A stretch of DNA of 64,000 bases, taken from positions 11,075,166 through 11,139,165 of the forward strand of contig NC_089322.1 of assembly GCF_036669915.1 (NCBI RefSeq), read 5' to 3'. This document shows positions 51,966 through 64,000 of the stretch, piece by piece. This DNA is from Pocillopora verrucosa. Lineage: Eukaryota > Cnidaria > Anthozoa > Scleractinia > Pocilloporidae. Position numbers and translations under genes: made by a program. The number at the start of each line of letters is the position of its first letter. Within the stretch, counting starts at the first letter, position 1. A model generated the notes under the pieces. It did no database searches. It was not told the DNA's origin and worked only from the letters and a program-made list of their open reading frames with translations.

Positions 51966-51980
51966 GGGGCTAAAGGAGCC
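51966..51980 (-). terminator. damaged histone stem-loop, H2A unit 6
   Basis: The same lesion as at 32844 (GGGGCTAAAGGAGCC). Confidence 0.8.
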
Positions 51981-52000
51981 GTTTTGAAAGTTTGATGTTG

Positions 52001-52378
52001 TCAATGGTGCTTCTTCTCGGCCTTCTTGGGTAGCAGCACGGCCTGTATGTTGGGAAGAACACCGCCCTGGGCGATCGTTACACCAGCTAGAAGTTTGTTC
52101 AATTCCTCGTCGTTTCGGACGGCCAACTGCAGGTGTCTGGGAATGATTCTGGTCTTCTTGTTGTCACGAGCGGCGTTTCCGGCCAACTCTAGAATTTCAG
52201 CACTTAGATACTCGAGCACAGCGGCCAAGTACACGGGAGCACCCGCCCCGACACGCTCTGCATAGTTTCCTTTGCGAAGGAGTCGGTGGATGCGGCCGAC
52301 TGGAAACTGAAGACCTGCTCGGCTGGACCTGCTCTTTGCCTTGGTGCCCGACGCTTTTCCTTTCCCTCGGCCGGTCAT
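52001..52378 (-). CDS. H2A: histone H2A, unit 6
   Basis: Intact reading frame; copy of unit 2 H2A with the damaged 3' stem-loop. Confidence 0.96.
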   Translation of the reverse strand: MTGRGKGKASGTKAKSRSSRAGLQFPVGRIHRLLRKGNYAERVGAGAPVYLAAVLEYLSAEILELAGNAARDNKKTRIIPRHLQLAVRNDEELNKLLAGVTIAQGGVLPNIQAVLLPKKAEKKHH

Positions 52379-52720
52379 TTTAGTTTTCTCTCTCGCAAAC
52401 TAGCTCGTGCTTGGACACACACTGAAATCCAACGATTTTGTTGTCTAAATTGTGACGCCTTCCGAGTCGTGACGCCGTACTTATCTCGCGGCTCGCGCGC
52501 GCTAACGGATCGAAACCCTCCAATCAAAATAATTCCGCCCTCTGTTGCCTCTCAGTTTTTGTTCCTTTCACAGCTGTATCTGAGCCAATCGCTTCAAAGA
52601 GAATTTTCGTTGGCATACTAATTGATCCTCAACAATGGACCTTAATAGGGAGTAAATTCTCCTGTCTAGTCACTCACCTCAGTCTATTTTTGAGAGAAAC
52701 GGTGATAGATTTCTCTAGAC
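52379..52720. promoter_or_regulatory. divergent H2A/H2B promoter, unit 6
   Basis: Copy of the unit 2 promoter, with CTTAATAGG. Confidence 0.6.
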
Positions 52721-53102
52721 ATGGCACCAAAAGTTCCCGCGGCCGGAAAAGGCGAGAAGAGAGCAGGGCAAGGCTAAATCAGCCCCGACAGACCCTGGCA
52801 AGAAAAAGAAGAGAAGCAAGAGAAAGGAGAGCTATGCGATCTACATCTACAAAGTGTTGAAACAGGTGCACCCCGACACCGGTATCTCCAGCAAAGCCAT
52901 GGGTATCATGAACTCGTTTGTCAACGATGTCTTTGAACGCATCGCGACCGAATCCTCGCGGCTCGCGCACTACAACAAGAAGTCCACCATCAGTTCTCGC
53001 GAAATCCAGACCGCCATTAGGTTACTGTTACCGGGCGAACTCGCAAAACATGCAGTAAGCGAGGGTACAAAAGCAGTCACCAAATATACAAGCAGCAAGT
53101 GA
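52721..53102 (+). pseudogene. H2B: histone H2B, unit 6, frame-disrupted in the tail
   Basis: Carries the same extra G near codon 16 as unit 2. Confidence 0.9.
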
Positions 53103-53125
53103 ACTGCCCGACCTCACAAACAAAC

Positions 53126-53141
53126 GGCTCCTTTAGGAGCC
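53126..53141 (+). terminator. histone stem-loop, H2B unit 6
   Basis: Perfect stem-loop. Confidence 0.93.
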
Positions 53142-54203
53142 ACCACATATCATGAAAGTAAATGTCCAACATTGTTGTTCTTTGTGATAAGAATACATGA
53201 AAGTCATATATTGTTCATATGTTGTTCTTTCTTTTTTCTTTCTTTCTTTTTCTTTCTTTCTTTCTTTTTCTTTTTTTTTTCTTTCTTTCTTTCTTTCTTT
53301 CTTTCTTTTTTTTTTTTCTTTCTTTTTTCTTTTTCGAGTCTCTGATTTTTATTCAGTCAAACTCAGTTTCAGTGAACATGTTTTGCTGGTGCGAATGAGT
53401 TATTAATCTAGTACAAAAGGCAGGTGCATGGGGCGTATCCGTTGGTAATAAATAACTTGCTTTGCCAAGTAAGGAACATGAAAAGGTAACAACATTGAAT
53501 TAAAAGTCGGAACAATTACGAACGACTGAAAGCGCGCAATGGTGCCCTCTATGTTTGTCTGGTACAAACAAACACACGCTGTTACCGAACGGTAATAACG
53601 TAGAGATTGAGGTAATTGCGCCTGCTTAAAAAGAGAGGCTGTTCCGCTGTTTTTTTTCTGGTTTTGTTTGTTTGTTTTTGTTTTTTTTGTTTGTTTGTTT
53701 GTTTGTTTTTGTCCTTGTTCTTGTTCTTGTTCTTTTTTTTTTTTTTTTTTTTTGCCAAGTAAGGAACAAGAAAAGACAGCGGGCAATGAATTGTAACGTC
53801 GGTACAAATTATACGAACGGCTAAAAGCGCAAAATGGTGACCTTTATGTTTGTCTAGTTCGAGCAAACTCGCGGAAAACGCATCAAAACAGTTGACCTCC
53901 GTCGCTGCTCACTTTCTGTCAAATTTTTGTCGCCAATCAAACCGAGAGTCGATCGCTCGAATGTTCTGACAAGATATCTTTTTTTCTACGTCGACATTTT
54001 TCCGCAGAGGCGGGTCACCTTTGGAGACGTGGTCATTGATTTTCTCTGTTGCTTCATGACAACAATAATGCGAGTTTTTCGCTCACGTAACAAAAACCAA
54101 GAAAATGAAACAACAACCACAACAAAACGAAACGGAACACACACAGAAAAATTAAAGACGTGTAAAAGGAGATGGGCTGCTCATTGACCTTTAGGTTAGT
54201 GGT
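53142..54203. repeat. H2B-H3 spacer, unit 6
   Basis: Copy of the unit 2 spacer, with the interrupted TTTC tract and poly-T of 21. Confidence 0.75.
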
Positions 54204-54219
54204 GGCTCCTAAAGGAGCC
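54204..54219 (-). terminator. histone stem-loop, H3 unit 7
   Basis: Perfect stem-loop. Confidence 0.93.
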
Positions 54220-54251
54220 GTTAGTGTTTGTTTGATGACCAAGCGACTGTA

Positions 54252-55521
<1,270 letters not shown>

Positions 55522-55553
55522 AGAATCACGGAAACCTCAGAGAACTGATAAAC

Positions 55554-55569
55554 GGCTCCTTTAGGAGCC
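55554..55569 (+). terminator. histone stem-loop, H4 unit 7
   Basis: Perfect stem-loop. Confidence 0.93.
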
Positions 55570-56748
55570 ACCACCTCATGCGAAGTCGTGATCAGCCACA
55601 GTGATGGTCAAACCCTGTGTTTGAACAACGAGTCAAAGGGCGATATTATTCTGCTCTCAACGTTTCTCCTAGTCCTTGTGTTAGCGTTAATGCAGTGTAA
55701 AATAGTCTCTCGTTCCAACAGGGAACTGGGATGGCAGGAAATAGGAAATAGGAAATAGGAAATAGGAAATTGGAGTTTCAAAAGCCACGCAAAGCTGGGT
55801 TCAGCGAACGTTCTACTCAAATTCTATTACGTTTCCGCAATGGAACCACGCGTGATCGCGTTCACTCAACGTTTCTCCTAGTCCTTGTGTTAGCGTTAAT
55901 GCAGTGTAAAATAGTCTCTCGTTCCAACAGGGAACTGGGATGGCAGGAAATAGGAAATAGGAAATAGGAAATAGGAAATAGGAAATAGGAAATAGGAAAT
56001 AGGAAATAGGAAATAGGAAATAAAAATGGAGTTTCAAAAGCCATGCAAAGCTGGGTTCAGCGAACGTTCTACTCAAATTCTATTACGTTTCCACGCAATG
56101 GACCACGCGTGATCGCACCGTTCTCCAAGTACGTTAGTTCTGATCATTATGAGAACGCCGACACCACACATTTCGAGTCGCTTGTCTTGCTTTGCAAAAT
56201 TAGCCCCACCTGGGAAGCAGAAAAGTACCTCGTTCCTTTTTGAACGGGGATGGCAAGGAATAGAAAAGATTAAAGCGGATTTGCAACAACCACGCAAACT
56301 TGGGATCAGCGATCGTACCATTCAAACTCAAATGCGTTTCTCTGTCTTGATAGGTAGGAAGGCAGTTTATGCAAGTCGCAAATTCCACGCTCCAACAATT
56401 GAAAGAGAGAGACAGTAGCGGGCTGCAAATGTGTCGAGGCATTTTGCAAATCCAAATTACCATCGTCCAACCAAACGAACGAAAACAAAGTCGCCGGCAA
56501 TGTTTCCAAAAAAAGCAAAGCTGATTTGAATTGTCTTTCTTGCCTTCTGTTTGATTTGACTTGCTTTTTATTTGTTTAACTAGTTCGGGATCAAAAATGC
56601 GGAATGTAAGCGATGGACACTAGGTGAACTGAAACGATTTGTTTTGATCGATAACAAAGTAAAGACGCGAGCGCTTGTGTGTGCATGTACGAGTGTCAAT
56701 TGGAGTAAATGGATTTTTCACTGATCACGACTTTTTTCGAGGTTTGGT
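55570..56748. repeat. H4-H2A spacer, unit 7
   Basis: Copy of the unit 3 spacer, including AAATAAAAATGG at the tract end. Confidence 0.73.
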
Positions 56749-56764
56749 GGCTCCTAAAGGAGCC
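56749..56764 (-). terminator. histone stem-loop, H2A unit 7
   Basis: Perfect stem-loop. Confidence 0.93.
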
Positions 56765-56783
56765 GTTTTGAAGTTTGATGTTG

Positions 56784-57161
56784 TCAATGGTGCTTCTTCT
56801 CGGCCTTCTTGGGTAGCAGCACGGCCTGTATGTTGGGAAGAACACCGCCCTGGGCGATCGTTACACCAGCTAGAAGTTTGTTCAATTCCTCGTCGTTTCG
56901 GACGGCCAACTGCAGGTGTCTGGGAATGATTCTGGTCTTCTTGTTGTCACGAGCGGCGTTTCCGGCCAACTCTAGAATTTCAGCACTTAGATACTCGAGC
57001 ACAGCGGCCAAGTACACGGGAGCACCCGCCCCGACACGCTCTGCATAGTTTCCTTTGCGAAGGAGTCGGTGGATGCGGCCGACTGGAAACTGAAGACCTG
57101 CTCGGCTGGACCTGCTCTTTGCCTTGGTGCCCGACGCTTTTCCTTTCCCTCGGCCGGTCAT
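56784..57161 (-). CDS. H2A: histone H2A, unit 7
   Basis: Intact; copy of unit 3 H2A. Confidence 0.96.
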   Translation of the reverse strand: MTGRGKGKASGTKAKSRSSRAGLQFPVGRIHRLLRKGNYAERVGAGAPVYLAAVLEYLSAEILELAGNAARDNKKTRIIPRHLQLAVRNDEELNKLLAGVTIAQGGVLPNIQAVLLPKKAEKKHH

Positions 57162-57505
57162 TTTAGTTTTCTCTCTCGCAAACTAGCTCGTGCTTGGACA
57201 CACACTGAAATCCAACGATTTTGTTGTCTAAATTGTGACGCCTTCCGAGTCGTGACGCCGTACTTATCTCGCGGCTCGCGCGCGCTAACGGATCGAAACC
57301 CTCCAATCAAAATAATTCCGCCCTCTGTTGCCCTCTCAGTCTTTTGTTCCTTTCACAGCTGTATCTGAGCCAATCGCTTCAAAGAGAATTTTCGTTGGCA
57401 TACTAATTGATCCTCAACAATGGACCTTAAATAGGGAGTAAATTCTCCTGTCTAGTCACTCACCTCAGTCTATTTTTGAGAGAACGGTGATAGATTTCTC
57501 TAGAC
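57162..57505. promoter_or_regulatory. divergent H2A/H2B promoter, unit 7
   Basis: Copy of the unit 3 promoter, with the extra C in GTTGCCCTCTC. Confidence 0.6.
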
Positions 57506-57890
57506 ATGGCACCAAAAGTTCCCGCGGCCGGAAAAAGGCGAGAAGAGAGCAGCAGGCAAGGCTAAATCAGCCCCGACAGACCCTGGCAAGAAAAAGAAGA
57601 GAAGCAAGAGAAAGGAGAGCTATGCGATCTACATCTACAAAGTGTTGAAACAGGTGCACCCCGACACCGGTATCTCCAGCAAAGCCATGGGTATCATGAA
57701 CTCGTTTGTCAACGATGTCTTTGAACGCATCGCGACCGAATCCTCGCGGCTCGCGCACTACAACAAGAAGTCCACCATCAGTTCTCGCGAAATCCAGACC
57801 GCCATTAGGTTACTGTTACCGGGCGAACTCGCAAAACATGCAGTAAGCGAGGGTACAAAAGCAGTCACCAAATATACAAGCAGCAAGTGA
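57506..57890 (+). pseudogene. H2B: histone H2B, unit 7, frame-disrupted in the tail
   Basis: Same extra A and CAG triplet as unit 3. Confidence 0.9.
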
Positions 57891-57913
57891 ACTGCCCGAC
57901 CTCACAAACAAAC

Positions 57914-57929
57914 GGCTCCTTTAGGAGCC
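57914..57929 (+). terminator. histone stem-loop, H2B unit 7
   Basis: Perfect stem-loop. Confidence 0.93.
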
Positions 57930-58013
57930 ACCACATATCATGAAAGTAAATGTCCAACATTGTTGTTCTTTGTGATAAGAATACATGAAAGTCATATATT
58001 GTTCATATGTTGT

Positions 58014-58057
<44 letters not shown>

Positions 58058-58060
58058 TTT

Positions 58061-58112
<52 letters not shown>

Positions 58113-59007
58113 TTTTTTTTTTTTTTCTTTCGAGTCTCTGATTTTTTCAGTCAAACTCAGTTTCAGTGAACATGTTTTGCTGGTGCGAATGAGTTATTAA
58201 TCTAGTACAAAAGGCAGGTGCATGGGGCGTATCCGTTGGTAATAAATAACTTGCTTTGCCAAGTAAGGAACATGAAAAGGTAACAACATTGAATTAAAAG
58301 TCGGAACCAATTATACGAACGACTGAAAGCGCAATTGGTGCCCTCTATGTTTGTCTGGTACAAACAAACACACGCTGTTACCGAACGGTAATAACGTAGA
58401 GATTGAGGTAATTGCGCCTGCTTAAAAAGAGGCTGTTCCTGCGCTTGTTTGTTTTTCTGGTTTCTTGTTTGTTTGTTTATTTGTTTGTTTGTTTGTTTGT
58501 TGTTTGTTTGTCCTTGTTCTTGTTCTTGTTCTTTTTTTTTTTTTTTTTTTTTTTTTTGTAAGGAACAAGAAAAGACAGCGGCAATGAATTGTAACGTCGG
58601 TACAAATTATACGAACGGCTAAAAGCGCAAAATGGTGACCTTTATGTTTGTCTAGTTCGAGCAAACTCGCGGAAAACGCATCAAAACAGTTGACCTCCGT
58701 CGCTGCTCACTTTCTGTCAAATTTTTGTCGCCAATCAAACCGAGAGTCGATCGCTCGAATGTTCTGACTGACAAGATATCTTTTTTTCTACGTCGACATT
58801 TTTCCGCAGAGGCGGGTCACCTTTGGAGACGTGGTCATTGATTTTCTCTGTTGCTTCATGACAATAATGCGAGTTTTTCGCTCACGTAACAAAAACCAAG
58901 AAAATGAAACAACAACCACAACAAAACGAAACGAAACGGAACACACACAGAAAAATTAAAGACGTGTAAAAGGAGATGGGCTGCTCATTGACCTTTAGGT
59001 TAGTGGT
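57930..59007. repeat. H2B-H3 spacer, unit 7
   Basis: Copy of the unit 3 spacer; poly-T again exactly 26. Confidence 0.73.
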
Positions 59008-59023
59008 GGCTCCTAAAGGAGCC
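59008..59023 (-). terminator. histone stem-loop, H3 unit 8
   Basis: Perfect stem-loop. Confidence 0.93.
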
Positions 59024-59055
59024 GTTAGTGTTTGTTTGATGACCAAGCGACTGTA

Positions 59056-61554
<2,499 letters not shown>

Positions 61555-61570
61555 GGCTCCTAAAGGAGCC
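61555..61570 (-). terminator. histone stem-loop, H2A unit 8
   Basis: Stem-loop intact, flank one base short as in unit 4. Confidence 0.9.
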
Positions 61571-61589
61571 GTTTTGAAGTTTGATGTTG

Positions 61590-61962
61590 TCAATGGTGCT
61601 TCTTCTCGGCCTTCTTGGGTAGCAGCACGGCCTGTATGTTGGGAAGAACACCGCCCTGGGCGATCGTTACACCAGCTAGATTGTTCAATTCCTCGTCGTT
61701 TCGGACGGCCAACTGCAGGTGTCTGGGAATGATTCTGGTCTTTTGTGTCACGAGCGGCGTTTCCGGCCAACTCTAGAATTTCAGCACTTAGATACTCGAG
61801 CACAGCGGCCAAGTACACGGGAGCACCCGCCCCGACACGCTCTGCATAGTTTCCTTTGCGAAGGAGTCGGTGGATGCGGCCGACTGGAAACTGAAGACCT
61901 GCTCGGCTGGACCTGCTCTTTGCCTTGGTGCCCGACGCTTTTCCTTTCCCTCGGCCGGTCAT
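61590..61962 (-). pseudogene. H2A: histone H2A, unit 8, frame-disrupted
   Basis: Same 2-base and 3-base losses as unit 4. Confidence 0.9.
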
Positions 61963-62304
61963 TTTAGTTTTCTCTCTCGCAAACTAGCTCGTGCTTGGAC
62001 ACACACTGAAATCCAACGATTTTGTTGTCTAAATTGTGACGCCTTCCGAGTCGTGACGCCGTACTTATCTCGCGGCTCGCGCGCGCTAACGGATCGAAAC
62101 CCTCCAATCAAAATAATTCCGCCCTCTGTTGCCTCTCAGTCTTTTGTTCCTTTCACAGCTGTATCTGAGCCAATCGCTTCAAAGAGAATTTTCGTTGGCA
62201 TACTAATTGATCCTCAACAATGGACCTTAAATAGGGAGTAAATTCTCCTGTCTAGTCACTCACCTCAGTCTATTTTTGAGAGAACGGTGATAGATTCTCT
62301 AGAC
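61963..62304. promoter_or_regulatory. divergent H2A/H2B promoter, unit 8
   Basis: Copy of the unit 4 promoter. Confidence 0.6.
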
Positions 62305-62685
62305 ATGGCACCAAAAGTTCCCGCGGCCGGAAAAGGCGAGAAGAGAGCAGGCAAGGCTAAATCAGCCCCGACAGACCCTGGCAAGAAAAAGAAGAGAAGC
62401 AAGAGAAAGGAGAGCTATGCGATCTACATCTACAAAGTGTTGAAACAGGTGCACCCCGACACCGGTATCTCCAGCAAAGCCATGGGTATCATGAACTCGT
62501 TTGTCAACGATGTCTTTGAACGCATCGCGACCGAATCCTCGCGGCTCGCGCACTACAACAAGAAGTCCACCATCAGTTCTCGCGAAATCCAGACCGCCAT
62601 TAGGTTACTGTTACCGGGCGAACTCGCAAAACATGCAGTAAGCGAGGGTACAAAAGCAGTCACCAAATATACAAGCAGCAAGTGA
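62305..62685 (+). CDS. H2B: histone H2B, unit 8
   Basis: Intact; copy of unit 4 H2B. Confidence 0.96.
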   Translation: MAPKVPAAGKGEKRAGKAKSAPTDPGKKKKRSKRKESYAIYIYKVLKQVHPDTGISSKAMGIMNSFVNDVFERIATESSRLAHYNKKSTISSREIQTAIRLLLPGELAKHAVSEGTKAVTKYTSSK

Positions 62686-62708
62686 ACTGCCCGACCTCAC
62701 AAACAAAC

Positions 62709-62724
62709 GGCTCCTTTAGGAGCC
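62709..62724 (+). terminator. histone stem-loop, H2B unit 8
   Basis: Perfect stem-loop. Confidence 0.93.
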
Positions 62725-62831
62725 ACCACATATCATGAAAGTAAATGTCCAACATTGTTGTTCTTTGTGATAAGAATACATGAAAGTCATATATTGTTCA
62801 TATGTTGTTCTTTCTTTCTTTCTTTCTTTCT

Positions 62832-62883
<52 letters not shown>

Positions 62884-63316
62884 TTTCTTTCTTTTTTTTT
62901 CTTTTTTTTCGAGTCTCTGATTTTTATTCAGTCAAACTCAGTTTCAGTGAACATGTTTTGCTGGTGCGAATGAGTTATTAATCTAGTACAAAAGGCAGGT
63001 GCATGGGGCGTATCCGTTGGTAATAAATAACTTGCTTTGCCAAGTAAGGAACATGAAAAGGTAACAACATTGAATTAAAAGTCGGAACCAATTATACGAA
63101 CGACTGAAAGCGCAATTGGTGCCCTCTATGTTTGTCTGGTACAAACAAACACACGCTGTTACCGACGGTAATAACGTAGAGATTGAGGTAATTGCGCCTG
63201 CTTAAAAAGAGGCTGTTCCTGCGCTTGTTTGTTTTTTTCTGGTTTCTTGTTTGTTTGTTTATTTGTTTGTTTGTTTGTTTTTGTTTGTTTGTTTGTTTGT
63301 CCTTGTTCTTGTTCTT

Positions 63317-63351
<35 letters not shown>

Positions 63352-63786
63352 GAACAAGAAAAGACAGCGGCAATGAATTGTAACGTCGGTACAAATTATA
63401 CGAACGGCTAAAAGCGCAAAATGGTGACCTTTATGTTTGTCTAGTTCGAGCAAACTCGCGGAAAACGCATCAAAACAGTTGACCTCCGTCGCTGCTCACT
63501 TTCTGTCAAATTTTTGTCGCCAATCAAACCGAGAGTCGATCGCTCGAATGTTCTGACAAGATATCTTTTTTTCTACGTCGACATTTTTCCGCAGAGGCGG
63601 GTCACCTTTGGAGACGTGGTCATTGATTTTCTCTGTTGCTTCATGACAATAATGCGAGTTTTTCGCTCACGTAACAAAAACCAAGAAAAAAAACAACAAC
63701 CACAACAAAACGAAACGGAACACACACAGAAAAATTAAAGACGTGTAAAAGGAGATGGGCTGCTCATTGACCTTTAGGTTAGTGGT
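62725..63786. repeat. H2B-H3 spacer, unit 8
   Basis: Copy of the unit 4 spacer; poly-T again exactly 28. Confidence 0.73.
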
Positions 63787-63802
63787 GGCTCCTAAAGGAG
63801 CC
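63787..63802 (-). terminator. histone stem-loop, H3 unit 9
   Basis: Perfect stem-loop. Confidence 0.93.
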
Positions 63803-63834
63803 GTTAGTGTTTGTTTGATGACCAAGCGACTGTA

Positions 63835-64000
<166 letters not shown>

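Overview
The window reads as animal nuclear DNA, most likely from a cnidarian, probably a reef coral. It is AT-rich, with phased spliceosomal introns, many short non-autonomous transposons, Penelope-like retroelement ends, and a tandem array of replication-dependent histone quartets without histone H1. Quartets arranged as divergent H3/H4 and H2A/H2B pairs without H1 are known from Acropora. The species call is inference; the gene calls are not.

Region 1 (1-13,780, + strand) holds the 3' part of one intron-rich gene, an LRIG family receptor (leucine-rich repeats and immunoglobulin-like domains). Nineteen coding exons are visible: 13 single-LRR exons, an LRR C-terminal cap, three Ig domains, a transmembrane segment and a serine-rich tail. 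The signal peptide, N-terminal cap and first repeats lie upstream of base 1. Its introns carry piggyBac-type MITEs, a probable solo LTR with heat-shock-type elements, and a Penelope-like remnant with inverted long terminal arms and a hammerhead-like motif.

Region 2 (about 13,780-24,264) has no gene I can defend. It contains a transposase remnant (IS4EU/ISL2EU type), a 21-bp minisatellite, a tRNA-like SINE candidate, a hAT-like MITE, and a MITE interrupted by a Penelope-like 3' end with a second hammerhead-like motif.

Region 3 (24,265-64,000) is the histone array: a rearranged edge fragment, eight units of about 4.75-4.86 kb, and the start of a ninth. Each unit is ordered H3(-), H4(+), H2A(-), H2B(+). 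H3/H4 share a divergent promoter and so do H2A/H2B. Each gene ends in a histone stem-loop (GGCTCC TTTA GGAGCC) instead of a recognisable polyadenylation signal, so the four core histones can be made together in S phase.

The array has two striking properties. First, units 2-5 recur as units 6-9 at a fixed offset of 19,122 bases (29,851-44,878 versus 48,973-64,000). Every point I compared agreed, including poly-T lengths and gene-breaking indels. Second, none of the eight units has four intact genes: each carries at least one 1-4 base indel in a coding region. Indel-dominated differences between units, combined with an apparently perfect copy of a multi-unit block, suggest uncorrected long-read errors and a false assembly duplication, although a very recent real duplication is possible. 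The apparent histone pseudogenes should be read with that in mind.
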